A stretch of DNA of 64,000 nucleotides, taken from positions 16,166,501 to 16,230,500 of the forward strand of contig CM073563.1 of the NCBI GenBank assembly GCA_037074615.1, written 5' to 3'. The position numbers and the translations under genes were made by a program. Shown piece by piece: positions 1 to 11,149 of the stretch. This DNA comes from Leucaena leucocephala. Taxonomy: Eukaryota > Streptophyta > Magnoliopsida > Fabales > Fabaceae. Every line of letters begins with the position of its first letter. Within the stretch, counting starts at the first letter, position 1. Below the pieces are notes generated by a model, which saw only the letters and a list, made by a program, of their open reading frames with translations, was not told the origin of the DNA and made no database searches.

Positions 1-1569
1 CTTTCTCAAGAATTCATCCTCCCCATCTCTACTTCAGTAGCTTCTTATCTGCAAACCTCTTTTATCGATTCCATTCGGCCTTTTTGTGTTATGTGTTGTA
101 CTCAAAACGTAGCTCCTAAAGTCAGATATATAGGATGCTCTACGTTTTTCTCAACCAAATTGGATTTTGGAATTAATGTATATTAATTCTGAAATTAATA
201 CAATATCACATATTGTATAATTTAATAAGAAACTAATTAAATAAATAATGTTTATATTAAATCCGTTCCACAGATTTAATTCACCTATTTATTTAATTTA
301 AAATAAAGATAAGACTGGACTATATTTGATTTATTCTCATAAATTAAATTTGAGATATCATATCAATTTGAATTTCAAATTCAAAAGTGATAGAAATTTA
401 ATTTATCCTTATAAATTAAATCTTGTAAATATCTCTTATATGAGATATCCTATCAATTTGAATTCCAAATTCAAACGTGATAGCGATTTAATTTATCCTT
501 ATAAATTAAATCTTGTAAATATCTCTTATATGAGATATCCTATCAATTTGAATTTCAAATTCAAACGTGATAGAGATTTAATTTATCCTTATAAATTAAA
601 TCCTATATATCCCTTATATATAAAATGTATATATACGAATTTATATATATATATGAATATAAATATAAATAAATATATACATCAACCCTGGATCATTCAT
701 TGAATCTGGACACGTCTTAGATTCAATGAATTTGGACATCATAGCTCGTGTTGGGCTATTTTGTGTGCGACCCTATAGGCCCATATGAAGTTGGCAATGG
801 GCCATTTGCTATACTGGCCCACAAGTCGCAAGCGGTCTTTAGCAAGACATAACGACTACCCAAATCATATGAGGATCGATAAATGATGTAACCTTTTATA
901 CAACCATATCATGTCCCTTTTGTCAAGATATATTTTGATCATGGATGAGGCATGGATAATGTCATCCTTCTATTCCTGACCGTTACTTTCTCGATTCTTG
1001 AGTAGTCTGACTATAGAAATGAAACTACCTTTCCATTACAGTATGGCCATACATTTCTCAGACTCACTCATTGAGGGGCCCAGTAATATCTCTCTAGGAA
1101 TGTGAGGGACAAATTCCATCTTGACCATTCACATTCCTCCGCATGAAAAACCACTAAGCCCGAACATAGTCTTTATGATCACTCGGTCAAAAGTGACTTT
1201 TGACTAGGTCAAAGCTGAGCGTTTGTCATGTAGGAATCCATGATGATCTCAGGTCAAAGGGCATAGTGACATGGTTTGTATATGAGAGAAGCTTATGACG
1301 TAACCCATGCAACTCTCTCATAGCAGGTCGGTCCAACACCTTGTACTTCTTACATGTGCCTATGACTTTGATTTATATCTCTATATATCTTCAAAGTCAT
1401 ACTGGTCTTATTTCATCTCTACTCCATCACAGATGGCCGACCAGGGACATTTAGGGTAAGATCATGAATTATCCAAGGATGGTCATCACAGTAAACATGC
1501 AAATAATATGATAACACAATTAATAAATTCATAAGACAATGATTGGCCCCTAGGGCACATTTTCCAACA
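1..1569 (+). mobile_element. LTR of an LTR retrotransposon, 5' part outside window
   Basis: This stretch matches 50205-51872 closely over its whole length, so it is a second copy of the same LTR with its first ~335 bp cut off by the window edge. It ends in TTCCAACA at 1562-1569, the usual ...CA end of an LTR. It carries a 90-bp tandem repeat and no protein-coding sequence. DNA after 1569 is CACTA transposase remnant and not retrotransposon interior, so this is either a solo LTR or the 3' LTR of an element lying to the left. Family (copia or gypsy) is not determined. Confidence 0.8.
352..621 (+). repeat. 90-bp tandem repeat, three units, inside LTR
   Basis: Units start at GAGATATC at 352, 442 and 532. 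Each contains CAATTTGAATT and ATTTAATTTATCC. The open frame across 326-703 comes only from this repeat and the AT-rich tail after it and is not a gene. The related LTR at 49870-51872 has four units of 91 bp, so copy number differs between LTR copies. Confidence 0.85.
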
Positions 1570-1622
1570 GAAATATGGGAAATGAAATATTCCTTTTTCA
1601 CAACATATCAACTCACTATAGC

Positions 1623-2260
1623 TTATGTAGTAGTCCAAAGCCTAACAAATTCTTCCCAAGTAGCTTCGTCAATGAATTGATACTTGCTGCATGGAGAAGG
1701 ATGAGGCTGACCATCTTTATCCCAGCCATGCACATACTGATGAGCTAGTTGTGTCTTGAATGCCCTCCAACACTTAGCGCAATAAGACAACATCATGTTC
1801 TTCGAGACTTCATTGTTGGGAATATCGTAAGTGAGCTGCAATAATTTCTATTGAAAGCAGAGTTATCAACAAATGTTGTATTTTTTAGTATTAGTCTACA
1901 TACAATATACAATATGCAATTCTTATACCTGGATAAAGTCCTAAATTTGATTCTTCACGCGATTATCAATAGCATCCCAAGTTTATATAGCGATGTTAGT
2001 ATTATTACGTGCTAGGAGGCTGACATAACTCATGTACTTTGTCCTGTGTTTACCAATTGGGTTCTAACATATGTTAAACTTAATTGATAGTAATTTCCTT
2101 TCCATCCTATCTTTCAAAATATCTTTCAATCGCGTCGCACTTCTGCCCCTCCTTTGCTTAGAGTCGCTTAGAGTATCGCTAGTCTCATTCTGATTACCAC
2201 TACCCCCCATATTTTTATATACGCAATAACAAAAATAAACATGGTAAATAAAGAAGAATG
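1623..2260 (-). pseudogene. CACTA TNPA-like (plant transposase_24/Ptta type) remnant
   Basis: On the minus strand the translation shows the pattern of the second gene of plant En/Spm-CACTA elements: a RRGR segment, then TWDAIDNRVKNQI, then CAKCWRAFKTQL, and WEEFVRLW near the end. Stops and frame shifts break it, so only a 72-residue piece (1623-1841) stays open. It begins just after the LTR end at 1569, which suggests the LTR insertion cut it. A related copy lies in the opposite orientation at 4320-5140, which shows the element was rearranged. Assignment is by remembered family pattern. Confidence 0.65.
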
Positions 2261-2273
2261 ACTAACCATAGCA

Positions 2274-2325
2274 AAAGAAGTGCAAGCATTTATCGATGGA
2301 AAGAAGTGCAAGCATTTATCGTAGA
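2274..2325. repeat. 26-bp direct tandem repeat, two units
   Basis: AAAGAAGTGCAAGCATTTAT starts at 2274 and again at 2300, giving a 26-bp period. It lies between the inverted TNPA-like remnant and the TNP2 remnant, near a repeated AGAAGAATGACTAACCA (about 2252 and 2432). Confidence 0.8.
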
Positions 2326-2479
2326 AAACTACAGAGCCTAGATTAAACGAACATGTAAAAGGCAAAACATGTACAAGAGAAAATAAGTGTCTAGAACACG
2401 TACACTGCAAAGCCCAACGAGAGTAAGAATAGAGAAGAATGACTAACCACAGCGAAGTAAGATGAAAACCATATAGCAC

Positions 2480-3475
2480 AACAGGTAGAGTGATAGTATT
2501 TTTCAAAATTTCTTGAGTTCTTACAATACATGTTTCCAGAAGAAAACGTGTTACTAAAACTCTACTATGATGAAAAGAAAATAATATGTCTGTTAGGCAT
2601 AAAGTATAGAAAGATTCATGCCTACCCAAATGATTGTATATTGTACAAGAAAGAGTTTGAAGATGAGGAGAACTGTTCAATATATAAAACACCAAGGTAC
2701 AGATCAAATAACTTTCCTGTAAAGGGTTATGGTATCTTCCAATTATATTAAGGTTTAATTGCCTCTTTGCTAATGAAGATGATGTAAAAAATGTTACGGT
2801 ATGCAATTGAAAGGATCCGACTAATTCTTTATAATGGAAAAAGATTGATGACTTATTTTTTGAGTTTGACAATGAACCACGAAATATAAGGTTTGGACTT
2901 AGTACAGATGGCATGAACCCTTATAATAGCCTTAGTAGCATATATAGTTCATGGCCCATCCTTTTAGTAATTTACAACCAATCCCCCTTGTTGTGTATGA
3001 AATACAAGTATGTAATATTGTCTATATTGATCTCAGGACCAAAACAATCGAAAAATGACATATATGTTTACCTAATACCCTTAATCGATGATTTGAAGAG
3101 GCTTTGGGAAGGTGTGGATTTTTTTATCCGACTAAGAATGTGTCTTCAATATAAGGGTCATGATCTTTTATACAATTAATGACTTTCCTATATACGAAAA
3201 TTTGTCAAGATATAGTGTTAAGGGCCATAAAGTATGTCCAATTTGTAAGGAAGGGACTTGTTACTATCAACTTTGTTATGGAAGAAAGACGGTCTACCTA
3301 GGTTATAAGAGATTTCTAAGGCAATACCACCCATACCGTCAATTGAAGAACAAATTTTTAATGGCCAAGAATTTGAAAATGTTTCGAAGCCATTAACTAT
3401 AGAGCAAGTCTATGAAAAGATGAAAGATATCGACATGACTTTTGATAAGACTACAAAGAGAAGTGAGAAAAATAT
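2480..3475 (+). pseudogene. CACTA TNP2 transposase (transposase_21) remnant
   Basis: Translation in shifting frames follows the TNP2 protein of plant CACTA elements. Visible in order: KIHAYPNDCILYKKEFED (about 2608-2661), an RYRSNN block, a degraded LSADGINP-like block near 2895, ISGPKQSKNDIYVYL (3031-3075), LIDDLKRLWEGV (about 3081-3116), TINDFPIYENLS, and CPICKEGT (about 3237-3260). The family protein is a cut-and-paste transposase of about 700-1000 aa; here the N-terminus and C-terminus are missing and the rest is split over at least three frames. It cannot make active transposase. Confidence 0.8.
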
Positions 3476-3489
3476 ATAAAAAAAAATAT

Positions 3490-3935
3490 ATCTTCTTTGA
3501 CTTTTGGTATTAGCAACATCTTCATGTAAAGCACTAATTGATGTCATGCATGTGGAGAAAAATATGTTAGTAAAGTTTAGAAATATACTTTTCTACACCA
3601 CATGTCAATTATATTCAGTGTAGATGGGGTAATAAAATAGGGTGTGGCAAAAAAAATAACTACAATATTTAAACCTAGCGTACATGTTATCCAGTATAAA
3701 AACTGATGATGTCATTTTTGTAAATAAATTAAAAACTTTTACACCGGATTTATATGTTATCCGATGTAAAAAGTATTTTAAAATTCAAAAAATGAGTGGT
3801 GACATTTTTAAAAATAAGTAGATAACTTTTAAACCGGTTATTGCGTTAGTCAAGTTTAGACATATGATTTTCTACATCGGATGTAATTTATATCCACTGT
3901 AGATTGACTATTGAAAATATATTTTTAAAGCCCGC
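3490..3935. repeat. CACTA internal/subterminal repeat cluster (element 1)
   Basis: Several degenerate copies of TTTTACACCGG / ATCCGATGTAAAAAG occur in both orientations, for example TTTTCTACACCACATG near 3590, TTTTACACCGGATTTATATG near 3737 and TTTCTACATCGGATG near 3872. Such short repeats in both orientations are typical binding-site arrays of CACTA elements. Here they lie between the TNP2 and TNPA-like remnants. Confidence 0.6.
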
Positions 3936-4319
3936 CCCTTGACGCTTCTCTCATTTCTCATTTTTCAGGTTTTCTTCAGTCTTCCTTCTTACTTTTATCA
4001 TTTCTCTGATCATCGTGCTATATGATTTTTGTGGGGCTTCACCGTGCTCAATCGTTCTTCTTTGTTCTTGCTCTCATTGTGCTTTGCCGTGTATGTGTTC
4101 TCTGCATTTCTTTTCTCATGTACGTGTTTCACCATTTACGTGTTCATTCAATCTAGATTTCCTAGTTTTCATGTAATAAATATTTGCACTTCTTTCCATG
4201 GATAAATGCTAAAGGAACAAGTTTTGTATATTCTGACATGGTAAAGGAACAAGGGTTAAGTTTGTTTACTATGTTTGGTATTGCATATATATGAATATGG
4301 AGGGCAATGTTAATCAAAA

Positions 4320-5140
4320 TTAGGCTAGCAATGCTCCAAGGGACTTTATGCAAAGGAGGGGCAGAAGTGTGACATGGTTGAAAGACATAGCGAAAGACAG
4401 GAAGGAAAAATGACACCGATTGAGTTTAATAGACATTGGAACCTAATTGGTGAACACAGGACCAAGTACATAAGTTATGCACCTCCTAGCACACAATAAG
4501 CCTAACATCACCATATAAACTTGGGATGCCGTCGATGATCACGTGAAGAATCAAATTTAGGATACTATTCGAGTATAGAAACTAACTATTTGATATTGTA
4601 TGCAAAGCAATACAAAAACACAATTGTTTGTTGATAACTCTTCTTCCAATGACAATTATTGATGCTTACTTATGATGTTTCCAACAATGTATCTTAAAGA
4701 AGACGTTGTCTTATTGCGTTGAGCGTTAGAGGACATTCAAGACACAACTAGCCCATCATTATGTGCATGGCCAGGACAAAGATAGTCAGCCTCATACTTC
4801 TCCAAGCAGCAAATATCAATTCATTGACAAAGCTACTTAGGAAGAATTTATTAGAATTCAGACTACACCAGTAACTATGGTGAGTTGATACATCTTACAG
4901 TATCCTGCGTGTGTATGTTGTCAAAAGGAATCTTGTATTTCCCATGTTTCTTCCTTTTGTATGTGTTGGTAGCAAAAGCAAACATATCAGATTATCATAT
5001 GTATTGATTTTAACTACTTTAAGTCTTATAGGAAAAAAGGGCAAAAGTGAACATGCTCTCAAGAATGATTGCTCCCACATAATGTCTCGAGGAAGTTACA
5101 CGAAGGCTGAAAATGACTTGTTGCCCCAACTCTTATAACT
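4320..5140 (+). pseudogene. CACTA TNPA-like remnant, plus-strand copy
   Basis: Translation shows RRGRSVTWLKDI (about 4358), TWDAVDDHVKNQI (about 4520), a degraded CWRA..DTTSP block, and SRGSYTKAENDL (about 5085-5120). This is the same gene type as 1623-2260, read on the opposite strand, and extends further to the C-terminal basic block seen in plant transposase_24 proteins. Many stops and shifts make it a relic. The sequence from about 5140 to 5680 continues in the same style without a recognisable domain. Confidence 0.6.
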
Positions 5141-5689
5141 AACATCTTGTTTGCATTAATTGTAGGTATATGCAAGCTGAGTTAGTTTACAAGGGCAAAC
5201 ATGGTAAGTTTGGATTTCTATGCCCAATTCAGATTTATGTAAAAGAGAACTCTTAAGCTTTGAGACTTTAATACATTTCAAGGAGGCTTAGTGAAACCAA
5301 TATTGAGTGTTTCTTCGCATCATATATGCAAGAGTAAGAATAATACTATTTCATTTGATTTTATACTAGTTTTGTATTTTCTTAATGATAATACTCATTC
5401 CTTTTTAATTTCTACAGCAACCATTGACAATTGGTTATCTTTTGTAAGTATAATTATAAAGTTCTCTTCTTATGCTCTCTCCATTACAAGCTATCGATTG
5501 ACTTCAAGGAGTTTATGAACACATGAGTTTTCTTCTATATGACAATTATCTTTGTAATAAATATAGTCTTTGTAATAAATGAGTTACTAACTTTATAACT
5601 TTGGTCATAGGGTTAAAAGGAAGCACACAATTTCAACAGTCTTAAGCACGTCAACTCAGTGAAGGATCCTGAATAGATCACATTAAGGT

Positions 5690-7230
5690 AATAAAAGTAT
5701 TAAGTGTTAGACTCCATGTTTTAATGATGACAAATAATTTTGATTATGTTAATATTATAGAGTCGAAGGCAACCTAGAGAAAGCAACTTGTACAGCTTCT
5801 ACATGGTTAGACACATGGTCAATATTATCGTATCAAATAGGACTGACCTGATTGAGAAGGTAAAATTGTATTTTTAATGATTTTATATTTCTTGTCAATA
5901 TAATAGATATTAGTAATGCCTTAATTTCTTTGATTTTAATTTGATATTTCATATTTGATCAACTTGACCTATTTTCTAAACAAGATATTGATGACCTGTG
6001 CAATCGTTGGGCTGAGTTTTTTGTTCAATTTCTTTCTTATAAATAGTATTTATCTTTCATTGAATACATTTGTTTTAATTTTCTTCAAATTATTGTACTT
6101 TTTTGTATTAAATTTTATTAAATTAATAATGAACAATTGAATTATGTCTCTGCCATCTTGAACTCTATCTCTACTGTTGTATCTTTGAGTCATATATTTG
6201 AGCAATTTATTTATAAAGCTTTAAATGATGGGATAAAAGTAAAAATGAAGTGAAATCCACTGACTGAGAGACTTGGCATGGAATTATGCATGTTTAGAAT
6301 ATGGAGATAGTTCCACAGAGGGTGGCTATGTTACAGAATCATAATTCCGTATGAGAGAGAAAAGAGAAAATGAGAGATATAGAAACAGAGTAGAGAGGGA
6401 AAAGAGAGAGAAAGGAGAGAGATGAGAGGGAAAGAGGAGGGAAATTCGATTCTGTTACTTATTCACTAATCACTGACAACTTGTCCAATCACTTATTTAT
6501 AGGCCTGAGGACTTGTTAACTAACTCTAACTCACTCACTCCTTTTTATTATATATATATATATGAGGCTCAAATGGTAAGTAAGCTTGAGCGCAATAATG
6601 GAGAGGTGTTTGCAGTGGTAGGTGATAGAGCCAAAGGAAACGGAGATACTTGAGGAAACCCAAAAGATAATGCCAAGATAGAAAATGTGAATGACAAGGA
6701 TCTACTTAAAATTGGAAGTTGCAAATTATAAAGAAACAATTACAGACATTTATGATTTAACTCTAGAGGCAAAATTTAAAAATTGACTGAATTTTCTGAA
6801 ACCAACGCCATTAAAATTAAGGATTCAATTACAAACATTGTAAGTAGTAAAGTAGCTTCAGACAAAATCTTAATCCACACAAATCAGAGCCGTGACATAT
6901 CATCCAAATAATGCCTTCAAAGAGAGAAAAACCCAATTTCATACAAAGCCAACATGCATTATCAGATCCACAAGATATCAGGAAATAAAAACGGTTATTA
7001 ATTTTAGCATTTCCCAAGATATTGAAGGTTTATATAATGAATTTTGGCGCACGATAACAAACATACACATTTAATAGTCAATCTGAAAAAGCAGCATGTT
7101 AGAATTTTTATTAATTTTAACGACCAATCCATCATAAATATATTCATTCACATTCAAAAAGTGGCATACTTGACATTACAAAACAAATTGATTTTCATTT
7201 GGGACTCAAGTGAGACTATCGTCTATAAAT
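5690..7230. other. No gene recognised
   Basis: AT-rich DNA. It contains a purine-rich GAGA tract at about 6350-6440 and a short (TA)n run near 6550. The open frames here lack any recognised domain. Confidence 0.5.
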
Positions 7231-7239
7231 ATTGACGAC

Positions 7240-7500
7240 AATAATTGAATGTTGCCTCTAAATGTCAACACAATGTTGTCACTGAAAGTTTAATAGAAGT
7301 AGTCGATGTCCCCATCACCACTAAAGGCAGGACAAAGGCTATGACAAAAGTCACTGTGTAAAATAAGATTAGCAGCGACAACCTAAAATTTAATATGCGG
7401 CGACATTAACTGTCACTACCTAAAGTGAAATATGTGGCAACAGTTTTGTCGCCGCCTAATGTAGAATCTACAGCAACAATTGTTGCCACTAAAAGTTGAT
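7240..7500. repeat. Short palindromic repeat cluster, CACTA-like
   Basis: Repeated motifs of the form GTCGCCGCTAAAAG / CAACAATTGTTGCCACT occur in both orientations. The same motif family recurs at 9355-9540 and 10820-11143, so the three clusters probably belong to one or two related elements. Confidence 0.5.
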
Positions 7501-8878
7501 ATTAATTTTTAAATTCTTTTATCTAATTTTTCTTATAGAAAACATGTAATATAAAAATAAAAATACTAAATACTAAATAAATCAAAATATAATAATATTG
7601 ATAAATAATTTAAATCATCCTATAAAATATCAAATTTTTTCAAATACTTAAACATATTTAAAAAGAAATAAAATTATTTAATTTATACATAAACATTATA
7701 TGGAAGGATCAATACTAGAAGTAGAAGAAGTAAGTGCCTGTGGTTGTTCCCTCTGTATCAAGACAGCGAATTGAGCTTGTATCCTTTACTCCATTAATTT
7801 TTGCTCGAATTACACACGCTCTTTTTCTATCTTTGCATGCTCTGACTCTATTTTTCTCTCTCCTCTTGAAATGTATGATTAATTTACTCCTGAAGTTGAA
7901 TAAAATTATGGTTTTATTTTCTTCTCTTTCTTCGTTTCAATTTCTTCATGTCCTATTTGCCATCAGAACCAGGTATGGACCCAAAGGATGTTTGAGGAAA
8001 TAGTGTTTCATGGTTGCCCTAGCTCTCTCATTTCCCCTAATTGTGTAGTTAGAGTTCTTTGAACTGAACTTTTTTAGATATAGGACTTCAACTTCGTCGA
8101 CCATCTACTTAGTATTGGAGGAAATTGGACTAATTCCCTTTTGTTGACATATTCATACGAATGCAATCTTAGTGGAGTAGGAGGAACCTGTCTAATGGCA
8201 TCGCAGAAGCAACTTGTTATGGTAGGACCATAAGAGGGCAACCTAAAGGTCAAAATTTGCACTGATTTAATAGCCATAATGTTTAGAAAAAATTACAGGC
8301 ATGATTTGTAAATTCAACAGTTAGCATAAGGTTGAGAGGTGCAGTTTTAATCATATTCCAAACATTATATACCCTGGGCAAGTTTCTGTTATTGTATGTT
8401 AATTAATTATATATTAAGACCATTAACACTGTTTTTAATTGTCTTATTATTCTTGGTCAAATATGCTAATACACACACATACACACTCTTTTACCAAACT
8501 CCATATCACAATGCAGTATAATTAATCATATATTGCTCTGCTGTCGATTATTTTTCTTGATTAAGCATATATTATACATTTGAGTCCTAAAGAAAATTCA
8601 AGACAACTGAGAATACAATCATTGTTCTCCTTCACATTACTATTCAGTGAATATTGCTTTGAGTTTCCCATTTCGTTAAACCAAACTAAGTATGAGAATG
8701 CATTCAAAGACTATGATCAGCTTCAGAGACAATACTTGAGAAATTCCCATTTTCCAGTTTAGAAATCCAGTTTAGACAATAATTTCTATTAGCTTAGGAA
8801 TCTAGTTCAATTATCTTCAATATTTACTTATCTAACCTAAATCGCCCATTTTTCACTAAAAAATTTGGCTTTAATCTG
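7500..8878. other. No gene recognised
   Basis: AT-rich stretch between repeat clusters. Open frames at 7734-8003 and 8580-8762 show no family signature or splice context that I can support. Confidence 0.4.
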
Positions 8879-9262
8879 TGACCCAACCCCAAAATTGAAA
8901 TAAACACAGCAGACAGAGGTATAGACGACAATTAGTGTGCTCACCTTTATCAGTCAACAGTGTAGCGAGAGTTCAATATCCACTGTCTCGAGTTCGATCT
9001 CCAACATCCTAAGCTCCTTGCCCTCTTCCGGCCACCCTTCTGACACCTAAGCAGTTTGCTCCTTCTATATCAATGACCCATCCTTAAAATTGAAAGAAAC
9101 ACAGCAGACATAGCTACAAATAACAGTTAGTGTGCTCACCTTTTGTCGGTTAACGGCGCTGTGATAGTTCAATATCCAATGTCCTGAGTTCAATCTCCAA
9201 TGTCCTAGGCTCTTCCCTCTTCTGACCACCCTTCTGACGCCTAAGCAATTTGCTCCTTCTCT
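8879..9262. repeat. 195-bp tandem duplication
   Basis: 8879-9073 and 9074-9262 are diverged direct copies. Both contain AACACAGCAGACA, TTAGTGTGCTCACCTTT, GTTCAATATCCA, and CTTCTGAC(A/G)CCTAAGCA in the same order. No coding frame is shared. Confidence 0.85.
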
Positions 9263-9354
9263 CTCTCTCTCTTTCTCTGTGCGCTCCAATTGGTTCTCGA
9301 TGTTTCTAAATGAGCATAATGGAGGGGAGATTAAAATTTTATTTGACACTTTCT

Positions 9355-9540
9355 GTGGTGACTTTTATTTGTAGCCACTGAAAAGTCATTGCAATTCTTT
9401 TTTGTTATTGACCTTCTTCAGAAACAAATAAAAGTTGCCGCAAAAAGTCTTTCTTTTAGCAGCAACTACCCAATATCGCCGCTAAAAGTCTTACTTTCAG
9501 CGGCGACAAATATAGTCACCGTTGAAAGGAAGACTTTCAG
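9355..9540. repeat. Palindromic repeat cluster, same type as 7240-7500
   Basis: Contains ATCGCCGCTAAAAGTC followed by ACTTTCAGCGGCGAC and other inverted copies. Confidence 0.55.
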
Positions 9541-9729
9541 ATGATAAGAAAAAAAATAATCTAGGCACTAAGTTGAAATTTGGGTGACAATGAGCGTGAA
9601 CGATATGTTTAATTAAAATATGCGAGAGAGAAAAATTAATTTAGGTGCTTGAGTTAAAATTTTGGGTATGGATAATATTTTATATATATCATAAAATGTT
9701 CAAATCTATAACAAAAGGTATATTATATA

Positions 9730-10193
9730 GTATGTGTTTGGAAAATGCCAAAACTTAAGTCTTAAAAGGGCTTTTAACCCAAAATTTAATTGAGAGAAAT
9801 TTTAAAACAAACAGCTATATCTGTCCAAAAGGGCTTTTGGACTAAACTATGTTTTAAAACTAAAGTTTTGGATAAACTATTGAGACTAGCTTCTAGAATA
9901 GTAAAAGAGCTTATGGATTATCTAATTACTATTTTACCCTTACTTTTTCTCACACCCTCTCTTCTCTCTCGTCTCTGGTCTCTCCTCTCTCTTACTTTTA
10001 ATTAAATATATCATTTTATTAATTTACCAATAATAAAATTACTTTTGAAAATAACTATCCAAACACTCATTTATTCAAAATTACTTTTTTTTTTCATAAG
10101 TTCTTTTCCAAAAACCTTTTTTTAAAAGTTGCCTAAAAACCCTTTTTTTTTCACAAGTCTTTTTCTAAAAACTTATCCAAATGAGCCCATAGA
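9730..10193. mobile_element. Possible MITE, partly palindromic
   Basis: The left side has GTGTTTGGAAAATGCC and the right side ends ACTTATCCAAATGAGCCC, which resemble each other as imperfect inverted repeats. Inside, AAAAGGGCTTTT motifs and a pyrimidine-rich tract (about 9955-10000) occur. A diverged copy in inverse orientation appears at about 13930-14340, with the matching purine-rich tract at 14020-14080. No coding sequence. Confidence 0.4.
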
Positions 10194-10819
10194 TGGTTAC
10201 ATAAGAACTTTTGATCAATTGTGTTTAGGGTTCAAATCTTGTGACTCAACCTTGTTCTTTTTGTCATTTAAAGTATATTAATGCTCACCATAAATCTATT
10301 TATAAGATGCATTATTTTTTTCTTATACATTTAATTTACATTATTCCCTTCACTCTATTCCTTTTAACACACACATAGTAGGTAGGTAGGTATTTTACTT
10401 TCTCTTCTTTCTCCCTTTATTTTATGCTCAATTACAGTCCTCCCCTATCTCTAACAAACACACTATTATGTCTATATATATATATATATATATATTTCAT
10501 TTTCTTTTCTTTCTCCATATCTCTCACTTTATCTCTCTTTCTCACATCCATATATCTTTCTCTCTATCTCCTCCCCACATTGCCTCTAACATATATATAC
10601 TAACTCTTACACTCATTGACACACAATTAAAATATATCTCTTATATACACTCTCCTAAGTCATGTCCTTCTTTCACACACACCACATTATTCTATATATA
10701 ATATTTTTTTATTACAATAACAATATGTAAAATTTCTTTATTTATTCTTTAAAAATTACATTATTCAATAATTTTATTATATATATTACATAGTTGCTTA
10801 AAAACCCTTCAGATTAGAA

Positions 10820-11143
10820 AAAAAATTCTATGAAGACTTTCAGTGATGACAATTGTCACCGCTGAAGGTAATAAATGTCACTGTTGAAACCTACCTTTTG
10901 CGGTGGCAATACTACATACTTTATGCAGCAACACAATTTGTCACCACAACAAATATTGACCTTCTGTAGCGATACTAAACTGTTACCGCAAAAAATCTTA
11001 TTTTCAACGGCACCAGAAATTGTCACCACAAAAAATTTTATTTTTAGCGGCAACTATATTGTTGCCACTTAAAGTCTTCTTTTAGTTGTAACTTTTTTTA
11101 TTATTATTGATAAGTCGTCGCCAAAACTTTATTTTTTATAGTG
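10820..11143 (-). mobile_element. Terminal region of a CACTA-like element, right end at 11143
   Basis: Many copies of GCGGTGACAATT / AATTGTCACCGC motifs lead up to TTTTTTATAGTG ending at 11143. Read on the minus strand the end is CACTATAAAAAATAAAG, a classic CACTA terminus. A matching left end with CACTA was not found. The repeats at 7240-7500 may be the degraded other end, giving an element of about 3.9 kb without recognisable transposase. Confidence 0.55.
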
Positions 11144-11149
11144 TGAGTT

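Noticed and set aside
326..703. 125-aa open frame with repeated NLNFKFKRD units
   Set aside because: It is a by-product of the 90-bp tandem repeat inside an LTR and its AT-rich tail; no start context, no domain, and the other LTR copy does not keep the frame.
2168..2914. 248-aa open frame on the minus strand
   Set aside because: It runs antisense to the TNP2 remnant, and its Ser/Phe/Leu-rich translation has no domain.
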